DNA from: Bryobacterales bacterium
GTDB lineage: Bacteria > Acidobacteriota > Terriglobia > Bryobacterales > UBA6623
Reading direction: 5' to 3'
Length of the DNA: 58,090 bases
Assembly: GCA_022826925.1 (NCBI GenBank)
Contig: JAJDTX010000106.1
Span: 1-58,090, forward strand
The position numbers and the translations under genes were made by a program. Below the pieces are notes generated by a model. That model saw nothing but the letters and a program-made list of their open reading frames with translations, was not told the origin of the DNA and ran no database searches. Position 1 is the first letter of the stretch. Each line of letters starts with the position of its first letter. Positions 34,518 through 44,046 of this stretch are shown here, in pieces.

Positions 34518-35915
34518 CTAGCGCTCGGTCGCGTTGAGCCAATCGTCGTGCATGCGGTGGAGGCGCTTGACCAAGTCCGGCTGGTCGGCCGCATGGTTGA
34601 TCGATTCCGGGGGCGCGTCAGCAAGGTTTGCGAGATAGAGCTCGCCCATGTCCTTGCGCGGTGCATGGCGAGACCTGAGGCCTGTCGTGTCCCGCCCGTT
34701 GCCGATCAGCTTCCAGTTGCCTTCAAGGATGGCCCACTGGTCTTGCCACATCCAGTGAAACACCTCATGCTGAGACGGCGCGTCGGACGACTCGAGCACT
34801 GGCGAGAGGCTCTTGCCGTCCACCTCGTACAAGGGCGGGTCGATACCGCACAGTTCCAAGATCGTGGGGAAGAAGTCCATGTTCGAGATCGCCTGGTCGC
34901 GGACTTCGCCCTGAGGGATGCGCCCGGGCAGGCTGATCACGGAAGGCACGCGAATGCCTCCCTCGAACAGGCTGCCCTTGGCCCCCCGCCAGTCGCCGGT
35001 GTTGCCGCCGCCGCCATTCGCGCCGTAGTTGACGCCCCAGTTGTTGAACTGCTCGGTCGAGTGCCCGTTGTCGCTCATGAAGATCACAAGGGTGTTGTCG
35101 CGCAGGCCCCATGTCTCCAGCGTCTTCAGCACTTGTCCGATGCGGTCATCAGTCGTTGTGATCATCGAGGCGTAGGACCGGCGCGGCATGGCCATTCCGT
35201 CGTACATCTTGTCGAACTTGGGGTCGGACTGCTCGGGATAGTGCGGCACATTGAAGGCGCAGTAAAGAAAGAAGGGGCGGTCCTTGTTCTCGACGATGAA
35301 TCGCGTGGCCTCGCGGACCACTAGATCGGGGAAGTAGCGGCCGGTCTCGTCTACTTCCTTACCGTTGCGGTAGAGGTCGTGAAATGGCGGGCGCCGGGGA
35401 TTCGAGTGCAGGAACTTGTGCTCGAAGTTGTCGATGAATCCGCCTAGGTGGCCGTAGGCTTCGTCGAACCCTTGATCGAGCGGCTGGTGGCCGGGCTTGG
35501 CGCCGAGGTGCCATTTGCCCGAAAGCCCTGTGCGGTAACCGTGGTCGCGCAAGATCTCCGCCAAGGTGATCTCGCTGGTGTACATGTTGCGGCCGTTCTC
35601 GTCGGCCGGGTTGTTCGACAGCCAGTTCGTCACTCCGCCTCGCTGGGGGACTCTCCCGGTCAGCAGCTGCGACCGCGACGGGCAGCAGACCGTGTGGGCG
35701 TAGGATTGCGTGAACCGCACCCCGCGCCGCGCGAGGGCGTCGATGTTCGGTGTGTGGATGTCGTCAGAGCCGAAGCACCCTGCGTCCAAGGTGCCTTGAT
35801 CGTCCGTGTAGATGATGACTATGTTGGGCTTGGAAGCTTGCGCGTGAAGCGCGCGGCCGGCGCACAGTGCGCCGCCGACGGTGCCGAGGAAGGATCGTCT
35901 CGTAAGGTCAGCCAT
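34518..35915 (-). CDS. Tat-exported sulfatase
   Basis: A protein of 465 residues with a twin-arginine signal (LTRRSFLGTVGGALCAGRAL, ending HAQ). VIIYTDDQGTLDAGCFGSDD carries the metal-site aspartates. The FGly motif is C77-C-P-S-R (HTVCCPSRSQLLTGRVPQRG), GKWHLGAKPGHQPLDQGFDE is complete, and FMSDNGHSTEQFNNWGVNYG follows. It resembles arylsulfatase A-like enzymes acting on small or glycan sulfates. Tat export implies folding, and possibly formylglycine formation, in the cytoplasm. The propeller-PHP gene follows 13 bp later. Confidence 0.92.
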   Translation of the reverse strand: MADLTRRSFLGTVGGALCAGRALHAQASKPNIVIIYTDDQGTLDAGCFGSDDIHTPNIDALARRGVRFTQSYAHTVCCPSRSQLLTGRVPQRGGVTNWLSNNPADENGRNMYTSEITLAEILRDHGYRTGLSGKWHLGAKPGHQPLDQGFDEAYGHLGGFIDNFEHKFLHSNPRRPPFHDLYRNGKEVDETGRYFPDLVVREATRFIVENKDRPFFLYCAFNVPHYPEQSDPKFDKMYDGMAMPRRSYASMITTTDDRIGQVLKTLETWGLRDNTLVIFMSDNGHSTEQFNNWGVNYGANGGGGNTGDWRGAKGSLFEGGIRVPSVISLPGRIPQGEVRDQAISNMDFFPTILELCGIDPPLYEVDGKSLSPVLESSDAPSQHEVFHWMWQDQWAILEGNWKLIGNGRDTTGLRSRHAPRKDMGELYLANLADAPPESINHAADQPDLVKRLHRMHDDWLNATER

Positions 35916-36224
35916 CGCCCTATGCTAACCGACCGGCTCCAGTAGTCGGCACGTTGATGCGTTGCCCGGTGAGCCTCGGTCACCTCTAGCTCAACCGGAG
36001 ATCCACCCTGTTGAGCTAGCAGGCGCTCGCTGGATTCCCATGCCCGACTCAATGCGCGGTGCCGGGCACGTGGAACCGCACTTCCCGATGCGCGATTCGG
36101 CCTCCGCCGGCGGGTCTCCAGATCAACGGCTGTCCGACCGCGGCCGGATTGCAGCGCAACTGGCCCAGCCCGCCCACCAAGACAATTCCGGAGATCCGCG
36201 CTATGGAGTGCTTGCCGGGGGTGA

Positions 36225-37961
36225 CTAGCGTGGCTCCGTGATAGTCTGCAGCTGGTTGGTCGCGAAGGTGCCGGCACTGCTCTTCAGGCCGGAGGGCCAC
36301 AGGATCTCGATCTCCACCGAGGTCAGTTCTCCCAGACCGAAGTGCAGGCGAAGATCGCTTTGCGACAGGTACCCGCCGCCGCTCCGGATCTCCGACGTGC
36401 GCTGGAACCCGTCCGCCCGGACGGTCACCCGCGCCCCGATGGCGTCGCTGCCGGACTTGGCGAGCGCTCGCACTGCCAACCAGTTCGCCGAGCGCTCGCT
36501 GCGATCCTGCAGCAGGGAAGGGGACTGGCCGACATTTACAACCACGATCTCCACGTCTCCGTCGTTGTCTAAGTCTCCCGACGCTGCTCCGCGCGACGGA
36601 TGCGCCGCGCTGAAGGCACCCCCGGCCTGAGTCGAGACCGGATGAAACTTGCCGTCGCCTCGATTCCAAAACAGAAGGCGCGGCTGGGCGAAGGTTTCGC
36701 CAATGCCAGCGTCGTTGACGCTTGGCGCAACATGACCGTTGGCCACGAAGATGTCTGGCCAGCCGTCGAGGTCGAAGTCAAGGAACTCAGCTCCCCAGCC
36801 GACAAATGCCGTCACCGTAGCGAGCCCCGCCATCACCGTCGCGTCACGGAACTGGCCGCTGGCCACGTTTCGATAGAGAGTATTGGTGTCGGCCGCAAAG
36901 TTGGTTACGAACAGATCACTTCGCGCATCGCCGTCGTAGTCCGCCGCGGCCACGCCCATGCCCGCTTGCTCATGGCCGTCCTCGTCGTAGGCGGCGCCGG
37001 AAACGAGGCCGATCTCTTCGAAAGTCCCGTCGCCCGCGTTGCGAAACAGCAGATTCGCGGTGGAATCGCAGGCCACGAATACATCAGGCCAGCCGTCGCC
37101 GTCGAAGTCGGAGCTGAGCACTCCCAGCCCGTGATAGCGCTTGGCTGTTGCGATGCCTGAGCTTTGTGTGACGTCTTCGAAGTAGCCCTTTCCGTCATTG
37201 GCGAACAGAGACATGGACTCGGCAGCAAGCCCCCGCGGCCCGCACGGAATCGGCGCTCCCTTCCACGCGCATTGAGGGGCTTCGCCCGGTAGCGGCGTAG
37301 TGGCTTGGTCGAACTCCACGTAGTGCGCCACGAAGAGGTCCAAATCCCCGTCGCGATCAAAGTCCAGAAAGCTGCAGCCGGTACTCCAGCGATCCGGCCC
37401 GCCCGCAACACCGCGTTGCTCGGCTTCGTCCGCGAACCCAGCGCCGTCGAGGTTGCGCAGCAGCGAGTCCGTGCCCCAGTGCGTGACAAACAGGTCCACA
37501 TGGCCGTCTTGGTCGAAGTCTCCGGCACACACGCCCTGCCCCCGGCCCGTTCCCTGCAAGCCTGCCTCGGCACTGACATCGTCGAAGCGCAGATTTCCTT
37601 GGTTGCGGTACAGCCGATGCGCTGTCTCTTGGCCAGGAGAATCCGAATCAGCCGAGCCGACCAAGAAGATGTCCAGCAGGCCGTCGTCGTCGTAGTCAAT
37701 CAGAGCGACCCCTCCTCCGGTGGTCTCGGTCAGGTAGGTCATCTCTCCCGGCGCGGTCGGAGCCCGGCCGAGCGCCAAGCCTGCTTTCTCCGCTACGTCG
37801 ACAAAGTCGGCTCGTGGCGGCACCACGCCCTCCGGCAGGGGAAGCGGCGGTATCGCTCGCCGCTCGGCCGAGGCCATGCTCTGGGCGGTGCCGCGTCCGG
37901 GTGCGAGGGCCAGCGCAACCGCCGCTACAAGCAAGCACGCTCCAAAGTGTGGTTTGGGCAT
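36225..37961 (-). CDS. FG-GAP repeat protein with C-terminal ASPIC/UnbV domain
   Basis: A protein of 578 residues with a Sec signal (GACLLVAAVALALAPGRGTA). At least six FG-GAP/VCBS calcium-loop repeats of the D-x-D-x-D-G-x-x-D-[IL]-[FV] type are visible (IDYDDDGLLDIFL, GDFDQDGHVDLFV, LDFDRDGDLDLFV, SDFDGDGWPDVFV, ADYDGDARSDLFV, LDFDLDGWPDIFV, GDLDNDGDVEIVV). The C-terminal about 90 residues (SANWLAVRALAKSGSDAIGA, RVTVRADG, SGGGYLSQSDLRLHFGLGEL) form the ASPIC/UnbV domain. AAGG precedes the ATG at 37961. It is divergent from the TonB receptor gene at 108 bp, an arrangement that suggests shared control. A surface binding or adhesion role is likely. Confidence 0.9.
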   Translation of the reverse strand: MPKPHFGACLLVAAVALALAPGRGTAQSMASAERRAIPPLPLPEGVVPPRADFVDVAEKAGLALGRAPTAPGEMTYLTETTGGGVALIDYDDDGLLDIFLVGSADSDSPGQETAHRLYRNQGNLRFDDVSAEAGLQGTGRGQGVCAGDFDQDGHVDLFVTHWGTDSLLRNLDGAGFADEAEQRGVAGGPDRWSTGCSFLDFDRDGDLDLFVAHYVEFDQATTPLPGEAPQCAWKGAPIPCGPRGLAAESMSLFANDGKGYFEDVTQSSGIATAKRYHGLGVLSSDFDGDGWPDVFVACDSTANLLFRNAGDGTFEEIGLVSGAAYDEDGHEQAGMGVAAADYDGDARSDLFVTNFAADTNTLYRNVASGQFRDATVMAGLATVTAFVGWGAEFLDFDLDGWPDIFVANGHVAPSVNDAGIGETFAQPRLLFWNRGDGKFHPVSTQAGGAFSAAHPSRGAASGDLDNDGDVEIVVVNVGQSPSLLQDRSERSANWLAVRALAKSGSDAIGARVTVRADGFQRTSEIRSGGGYLSQSDLRLHFGLGELTSVEIEILWPSGLKSSAGTFATNQLQTITEPR

Positions 37962-37989
37962 AGACGCCTTCCGTGATGCCGTATATAAT
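37961..37989 (+). promoter_or_regulatory. Candidate promoter of the TonB-dependent receptor gene
   Basis: TATAAT at 37984-37989 is preceded at 17 bp by TAGACG (37961-37966), a 4-of-6 match to TTGACA. It would start transcription near 37996, giving a 5' leader of about 74 nt before the receptor ATG. The -35 overlaps the start codon of the divergent FG-GAP gene, so the two transcription units may interfere. Called by eye. Confidence 0.45.
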
Positions 37990-38069
37990 GTGCGGCGTAT
38001 TGAGCGGGGTTGAGGGGGGCTCTTGGTATACGCCCCTTCTATCTTGGCAGCAAGGCCTAAGGAGGCATC

Positions 38070-41000
38070 ATGTCCATAGTCCATCAATCGCGCGGCTCGC
38101 GCACCCTCAGGACGGCGGTCCTGCTGGCCTGCGCGCTGACCATTTCCGCAGGCCTTGCCTTCGGCCAGGCTTCCAGTTCCGCCGTGAACGGAACGATCAG
38201 TGACCAGCAGGGGGCAGTTGTGCCCGGGACGGAAGTGATCCTGACCAGCGTCGAGACCGGCATCGAACGTCGCGCCGAGACCAACGCAGTAGGCCGCTAC
38301 GGTTTCGTCAGCGTTCTTCCGGGCTATTACACCATCGAGGCTACGGCCGAGGGCTTCCGCACATCGTCGGTTGAACCGTTCTCCCTGGTTGTCAACCAGA
38401 CGGCGACGTTCGACGTTGTCCTGGAGGTCGGCGCGGTCACCGAGTCTGTGACCGTCGAGGCGATCGGCGCTCAGGTGCAGGCGTCCTCGTCAGAGTTAGG
38501 CACAGCCATGACCGAGCAGCAGGTCGTTGACCTGCCGCTGAACGGGCGCAACTTCACGCAGTTGCTGATGCTCACTCCGGGGGCATCGCCAGTGAACGTG
38601 GCTCAGAACAGGGGCGGTTTCGGCAGCACCTCGGTGGGTACGTTCAGCTTCCCGTCGATCAACGGCCAGAACAACCGCAGCAATCTGTTCCTCACCGATG
38701 GCGTGAATAACCAGGGCACGATGACCAGCACCTACGCCGTGCCGCCGATCTTGGACGCTATCCAAGAGTTCAAGGTGCAGTCGCACAACGATCTCGCCGA
38801 ATTCGGCGGCGTCACCGGTGGCGTCATAAACGTCGTCACGAAATCGGGAAGTAACGAGATCCACGGCAGTCTTTGGGAATTCATGCGCAACGACAACTTG
38901 GACGCCCGCAACACATTCTTGCAGGAAAAAGCGTCGTTGGCGCAGAACATGTTCGGCGCGACTGTCGGCGGCCCGATCGTCAGGAACAAGACATTCTTCT
39001 ACGGTGCCTTCCAGGGCTTTACCAACCGCGGACCCGCGAACCGCAACTACCGTGTGCCCACGGCTGCGAACAAGGCAGGAGACCTCAGCGATTCCGCGCG
39101 GCAGATTTATGATCCATACTCGACCCGGACTGGACCCGATGGCAACGCCGTCCGGGATGCGTTTGCCGACAACATGATCCCCGCCAGTCGGCTAGACCAG
39201 GGGTTCCTCTACTACTTGGACCAGACGGTGCCCGCGCCGATCGACCTCGGCACCGACCTCGGCAACCTTAACCAGCGCGATACCACTGGCACGACTCTGG
39301 ATCAATATGAGTTGTCCGGACGTGTCGACCATCACTTCAGCGAATCCGACACCGCCTATGTGCGCTACAGCGCTCAGAACAATGACAACATCCGTTCGGC
39401 TGGGCGCCAGGGCTTTACGAGTTTTGTGGACGTTGACAATCTGAATGTGGCCGCGAACTGGGTGCATACCTTTGACCCGACCAGCATCATGACGTTTTCC
39501 TTCGCGAGGACCGACGTCAAGCGCGATACGGGCAATTCGTTCGTCAACATCCCTGCGGATTTCATTTCCACGGTCGGTTGGAATCCCGATTTCGCTGGGG
39601 GCTTCCGTGGCGGAACATCCTTCGTCCCAAACGTCGGTGTTGCGCAGTATTTTGGCGGCGGCGAGCGAATCGGTTTCACGCGCACGAGCGACACGTGGCA
39701 GTACAAGGGCGACTACACCAAGATTGCTGGCAGCCACACGCTCAAGTTCGGTGCCGAGTACAACATCATCGGCCATTTCGGCACAACCAACGACCACTCG
39801 AATAGTTTTTCCACAGTGGGCACGGCGAGCCCTGACAATCCCGGCGCTACCGGGCATCCGCTGGCGTCGTTTCTGCTGAATGTGCCGAATCAATGGTCCA
39901 GACGTGATTTCCACAAACGCGCTCGGGGCGGGGCTCTGTGGTCATTCTTCGGGCAAGACTCGTGGAAGGCCACGTCCAAGCTGACGATCAACTTTGGCGT
40001 GCGCCTCGACAGCACTGTGCTGCCGCAATTTGGCAACGCGGCAGAGAACACGGTCGAGTTCGGCAACATCGACTACAACGAGGGCATCTACTGGATCACG
40101 GCTGCGCCGCCCACCTGCGCGGTCAAAGGCGTGGCCCCCTGCTTGCCAGACCCTGGCGGGGCGTTGCCGGATCGAGTCCGGGTCACGCCCGACTACGTGC
40201 AGGATCCTTGGCCGATGAGCTGGCAGCCACGCCTCGGTTTCGCCTATCGCTTGAACGACCGCACGGCGATTCGCGCCTCGTCGGGCATTTACTTTGACAA
40301 CTTCGCTGGTGTAACACAAAACACCCAAAACCTTGGCCACACCTGGCCGGATGTCGGACGGAAACTGGAGAACAACACAAATCCACCCGATTCAATCCCC
40401 AGTGTTTCAGCCAAGAATCCAGCACCCACCGGCATTCTGCCCACGGCGACACCGTATAACCAAGGTGCCTGGTATTCCGATCCACGCATGAAGAACAGTT
40501 ATTCGATGCAGTGGAACTTCGGCATCCAGCGGCAACTCGACGATGCGACGATGCTGCAGGTGAACTATGTCGGGTCGGGCAACCGGCGCCTCCCACTGGG
40601 CACGTACTACAACGTGGCGCTCACGCCCGGCAAGCGCTCCGAATGGCGGCAGAGGGCGCCATTTCCGCTCTTCCGGGCGAACAACTACCTCACCTCGTGG
40701 GGGCGCAGCAGCTACCACGCGTTGCAGACCCAGTACAACCGGCGATTCTCAAAGGGATTGTCGTTCATGGTCAACTACACGTGGTCGAAGTCGATCGATA
40801 TCGGCTGCACCGGCTGGTTCGTAGAGAATTGCTCGGTGCAGAACCCTTACGACTTCAACTCGAGCCGCAGCGTGGCCGGTATCGACCTGACCCACAACCT
40901 GAACTTCAACTGGGTCATCGAACTGCCGTTCCGCTCGTCTAGCGCGGCGCTGAACGCGATTTTGGGCGGCTGGAAGTTCAACGGCTTGGCGCTGTTCACG

Positions 41001-41414
41001 TCAGGCCAGCCCTACACTCCGAATGTCAATGGTGACATCGCCGGGACGGGTACGCCGGGCAACGGGCGCTTCTACCGCCCGGACTATGTGGGGAATCCCA
41101 ATCCTGCCAATCCCACGACGGCGGTATGGCTGAACGAGAGTGCGTTTGCGGTACCGCAGGCGGGCACGTTTGGCAACGCTGGCCGCAACAGCTTGCGGGC
41201 GGACGGTATCAACAACGTCGACTTCTCGTTCTTCAAGATCTTCTCGATCAGCGAGGATCTGAGGATCGAATACCGCGTAGAACTGTTCAACAGCTTCAAC
41301 ACTCCGCAGTATCGAGCGCCCGCGGCCAACATTAGCCGGGGTAACTTCGGGCGAGTGCTCGGCACGGCCAACCGGGCCCGCCAGATCCAGATGGGCCTCA
41401 AGGTGTACTTCTAA
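38070..41414 (+). CDS. Oar-like TonB-dependent outer-membrane receptor
   Basis: A protein of 1114 residues with a Sec signal (LLACALTISAGLAFGQASSS). A carboxypeptidase-regulatory-like beta-sandwich occupies about 35-115 (VNGTISDQQGAVVPGTEVIL, YGFVSVLPGYYTIEATAEGF). The plug contains VVDLPLNGRNFTQLLMLTPG and GVTGGVINVVTKSGSNEIHG. The barrel ends in RARQIQMGLKVYF with the terminal Phe that marks outer-membrane insertion. This architecture is abundant in Acidobacteriota and imports large ligands, probably oligosaccharides or peptides. AAGGAGG lies 5 nt before the ATG. No SusD partner is adjacent. A perfect hairpin follows the stop. Confidence 0.95.
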   Translation: MSIVHQSRGSRTLRTAVLLACALTISAGLAFGQASSSAVNGTISDQQGAVVPGTEVILTSVETGIERRAETNAVGRYGFVSVLPGYYTIEATAEGFRTSSVEPFSLVVNQTATFDVVLEVGAVTESVTVEAIGAQVQASSSELGTAMTEQQVVDLPLNGRNFTQLLMLTPGASPVNVAQNRGGFGSTSVGTFSFPSINGQNNRSNLFLTDGVNNQGTMTSTYAVPPILDAIQEFKVQSHNDLAEFGGVTGGVINVVTKSGSNEIHGSLWEFMRNDNLDARNTFLQEKASLAQNMFGATVGGPIVRNKTFFYGAFQGFTNRGPANRNYRVPTAANKAGDLSDSARQIYDPYSTRTGPDGNAVRDAFADNMIPASRLDQGFLYYLDQTVPAPIDLGTDLGNLNQRDTTGTTLDQYELSGRVDHHFSESDTAYVRYSAQNNDNIRSAGRQGFTSFVDVDNLNVAANWVHTFDPTSIMTFSFARTDVKRDTGNSFVNIPADFISTVGWNPDFAGGFRGGTSFVPNVGVAQYFGGGERIGFTRTSDTWQYKGDYTKIAGSHTLKFGAEYNIIGHFGTTNDHSNSFSTVGTASPDNPGATGHPLASFLLNVPNQWSRRDFHKRARGGALWSFFGQDSWKATSKLTINFGVRLDSTVLPQFGNAAENTVEFGNIDYNEGIYWITAAPPTCAVKGVAPCLPDPGGALPDRVRVTPDYVQDPWPMSWQPRLGFAYRLNDRTAIRASSGIYFDNFAGVTQNTQNLGHTWPDVGRKLENNTNPPDSIPSVSAKNPAPTGILPTATPYNQGAWYSDPRMKNSYSMQWNFGIQRQLDDATMLQVNYVGSGNRRLPLGTYYNVALTPGKRSEWRQRAPFPLFRANNYLTSWGRSSYHALQTQYNRRFSKGLSFMVNYTWSKSIDIGCTGWFVENCSVQNPYDFNSSRSVAGIDLTHNLNFNWVIELPFRSSSAALNAILGGWKFNGLALFTSGQPYTPNVNGDIAGTGTPGNGRFYRPDYVGNPNPANPTTAVWLNESAFAVPQAGTFGNAGRNSLRADGINNVDFSFFKIFSISEDLRIEYRVELFNSFNTPQYRAPAANISRGNFGRVLGTANRARQIQMGLKVYF

Positions 41415-41443
41415 AGGGCAGCGGCAGACTACGCCAGAAAACC

Positions 41444-41477
41444 GATGAGCCCGCCGGCGCAGGCCGGCGGGCTCATC
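41444..41477 (+). terminator. Strong hairpin after the TonB receptor gene
   Basis: A perfect 15-bp inverted repeat, GATGAGCCCGCCGGC and its complement, encloses the 4-nt loop GCAG, 29 nt after the receptor stop. The 3' flank (caattgaagc) has no T tract, so it is not a canonical intrinsic terminator. It may still end transcription or protect the 3' end of the mRNA. Confidence 0.6.
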
Positions 41478-41567
41478 CAATTGAAGCTGGTGACACGATG
41501 CGGCGCTTGGCCCTAAGCTACTGAATGGTGTCCGCCTAGGCCTGCAACGGCCGTCCTGTACAGGCAT

Positions 41568-43481
41568 ATGCCACGTGTCGCTGTGAAATCCTGGCTGCTG
41601 GCCGCGGCCCAGATCGCGTGCTGCTGTGGTGGGCTTCTTGCCCAAGGTGCCGACGAAGCTCTTGCGGAAGCGGCCCGCCAGCGTGCCGCCGGCAATCCGG
41701 CCGCCGCCTTGGCTGCGCTGGACGAAGCGCTGGCAAGCTACCCGGCGAATCCCCTCCTGCACTTCAACCGCGGCGTCACCTTGGCAGACGAAAAGCGCTA
41801 CGAAGAGGCGATCGAGTCCCTGCGTAGAGGGCTCTCACTCGACGCGACCCATGCCGAAGCACGCCTGACGTTGGCGAAGGTTCTCGTCACTTCCCACCAA
41901 TACGAACAGGCCTTAACCGAGATCGACAGGTACATCGACTTGGTCGGTTCAGCCTCCCAGGGCTTTGACGAGCTTTACGTGCGAGGGTTGGCGCTGCGCC
42001 ATTTGAATCGCATGGAGGAGTCCGAGGCAGCGTTGCGGGCGGCGCTGACAGTCGATCCGGGCCATGCCGACGCGTTGTTCAACTTGGGTGCGGTTCTGGT
42101 CAGGCGAGTGGCGCTGGACGAGGCCGTGGCGTACCTCCGCAAGGCCGCTGGCTTGGACCCCTTCAAGGCGGATGTTCGCTATCAGCTTGCCCAAGCCTTA
42201 CGGAGAGTCGGTGACAGTGCGGGAGCGCAGCGGGAGTTGGATGAGTTCCAGCGCTTGAGAGCGGGCCAGCAGCAGGCTGACCAGACCTCGATCCTGATGC
42301 AGCGCGCCGAACGCAGCATGTCGCTAGGGAAGCCAGACGAGGCCAGGGAACTCTACCAACAAGTGATCCGCCAAGACGCCGACAATGTCTCAGCGCACCT
42401 GCGCCTCGGCCTGGCCTACGAGCAACTGGGCCAGGGGCCGCTGGCAGAAGCGATGTTCCGCAAGGTGTTGGAGTTGCAGCCAGACCACGCTGACGCACAC
42501 CTCAACCTAGGCCTGAAGCTAGCCGCAAGCGGCAGTTTCGAGGCTGCGCTTGCGAGCATGACGGAGGCACTGAGGCTTGCTCCTGACGATCTCAGGGCCC
42601 GCCAAGGATTGGCCATGGTCCTGACGCGAATGGACCGCCCGTTGGAGGCCGTACCGCACTTCGAAGCCGTCGTGCGGCTTGATCCTGACTCTTCGGAAGC
42701 GCGTCTGAACCTAGGCATCGCGCTGGCGGAGGGCGGGCGTCAAGAAGATGCGCTCGGAGCGTTCCGCGAAGCCGTGCGGCTCGCACCGCGGAGCCCGCGA
42801 CCACACTACAACGTCGGTCGCGTCTTGCACGACATGGGGCGGATCACAGAGGCCCGTCTGGCGCTCGAGCAAGCACTGACGCTGGACGGCGCCTTCTCGC
42901 CCGCTCTGCACCTGTTGGGCCAGATCGAAAGGGCCGCGGGCAACGATGAGCGCGCGATCGAATTGCTAAGGTCGGCGGCGGAGTCGGACTCCGAGAATTT
43001 TCTCGTGCACTATGATCTGGGACTGGCTTTGGCGCAATCTGGGAGCACGGAGCTGGCCGTGCCGCACTTTGAACGAGCGTTGGAGCTTGATCCGCGCCAC
43101 AAGGAGTCGCTGTATAACTTGGCCCAGGCAGTGCAAGCGATCGATCCGCAGAAGGCGCGGCAGTATCGGGAGCGCTTCGCGGCTCTGAAGGCGGAAGAGC
43201 AAGATACTGATCGGGCGGGAACTCTATGGAATTTCGCGTTGGCCGAGGCGCAGAAGGAGCGCTGGTCGGAAGCCTTCGACCTCTTCCGGCAGGCTCTCGC
43301 GGCATGTGGCCAGTGCCCGGCCCGGGGCCAGATACACAAGAACTTCGGACTCACCTACGGGCATGCGGGAGAACTTGAAGCGGCCGAGCGCGAACTGCTG
43401 CAGGCACTGAAGTTATTGCCCGACGATCCCGAGGTCCAGCAAGCGCTACGAATCGTTAGACAATCACGGCAATCGCAGTGA
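41568..43481 (+). CDS. Exported TPR-repeat protein
   Basis: A protein of 637 residues with a signal peptide (SWLLAAAQIACCCGGLLAQG). About a dozen 34-residue tetratricopeptide repeats follow from residue 30 to the end, recognisable by W/L-G-Y/N...A...P spacing (for example HADAHLNLGLKLAASGSFEA, ALASMTEALRLAPDDLRARQ, RPHYNVGRVLHDMGRITEAR). Repeats are well conserved in the middle and degenerate near 225-245 and 530-560. The protein is a periplasmic scaffold for protein-protein interaction. It lies 153 bp after the TonB receptor gene, beyond the hairpin, so it may form a separate unit; a functional link to the receptor is only suggested by proximity. Confidence 0.88.
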   Translation: MPRVAVKSWLLAAAQIACCCGGLLAQGADEALAEAARQRAAGNPAAALAALDEALASYPANPLLHFNRGVTLADEKRYEEAIESLRRGLSLDATHAEARLTLAKVLVTSHQYEQALTEIDRYIDLVGSASQGFDELYVRGLALRHLNRMEESEAALRAALTVDPGHADALFNLGAVLVRRVALDEAVAYLRKAAGLDPFKADVRYQLAQALRRVGDSAGAQRELDEFQRLRAGQQQADQTSILMQRAERSMSLGKPDEARELYQQVIRQDADNVSAHLRLGLAYEQLGQGPLAEAMFRKVLELQPDHADAHLNLGLKLAASGSFEAALASMTEALRLAPDDLRARQGLAMVLTRMDRPLEAVPHFEAVVRLDPDSSEARLNLGIALAEGGRQEDALGAFREAVRLAPRSPRPHYNVGRVLHDMGRITEARLALEQALTLDGAFSPALHLLGQIERAAGNDERAIELLRSAAESDSENFLVHYDLGLALAQSGSTELAVPHFERALELDPRHKESLYNLAQAVQAIDPQKARQYRERFAALKAEEQDTDRAGTLWNFALAEAQKERWSEAFDLFRQALAACGQCPARGQIHKNFGLTYGHAGELEAAERELLQALKLLPDDPEVQQALRIVRQSRQSQ

Positions 43482-43527
43482 ACGGAGGGCTGGACAGGGC
43501 GGCGAACACTTCCCGCGCGGCACTAGC

Positions 43528-43905
43528 TCATGCAAGCTGTTGCCACGTCTCGTCGCTTTCTTCGTAGCCGTAGCGAATCGCCTTGGCCCGCAAGGTTGTG
43601 GGTCCGCTGAATTCGAGCGGTCGCGAATACAGAGCCCAGCGGGCGGCGGGCCCCGTCTCGGTCGTGTAGCCGATCGAGGCTCCTTCCGTCAGGCAGCTCA
43701 GGCGTGCAACTATCTGGCGACTCGAAGTAAGTTCCCTAACTGTCTCGATACGAACTGGTTGTGTTTTCTCATACCGTCCAGCAGGCCGCATTCTTTCCAT
43801 CATGGAGAACTCTGGCTCCTCGCCGCGGTCGCCGAAGCGCGATACCCATTGCCGGAGCTGCTCGCGAAGGCGCCCGGGGATGGTTGACGGCCCAAGGCGA
43901 GGCAT
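43528..43905 (-). pseudogene. 3' remnant of a sulfatase gene (chitobiase-like C-terminal domain)
   Basis: The 125-residue frame matches only the C-terminal end of SGSH-type sulfatases: LREQLRQWVSRFGDRGEEPE, MMERMRPAGRYEKTQPVRI, then a CHB_HEX_C/Fn3-like module LSCLTEGASIGYTTETGPAA, RWALYSRPLEFSGPTTLRAK, AIRYGYEESDE. The catalytic domain, FGly motif and signal are absent, and the upstream 140 bp carry no sulfatase sequence in any frame I checked. The fragment looks like what is left after deletion of a seventh sulfatase gene. The assignment rests on pattern memory, not a search. Confidence 0.6.
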
Positions 43906-44046
43906 GCGAGCAGCGGAACTGGTAGCAGCGCTACGCAGGCGCGCATCTAGGTTCTGACACCTTGCCGCGCACGGTGCCGTCGCTCAAGCTCCATCGCGGC
44001 ACAACTCTGGCATGGGCCTAGAGTGAACCGCTCCGGCCGCGGCCGG

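Noticed and set aside
43540..43887. Plus-strand frame opposite the sulfatase remnant
   Set aside because: The minus strand carries recognisable sulfatase C-terminal sequence; the plus frame has none.
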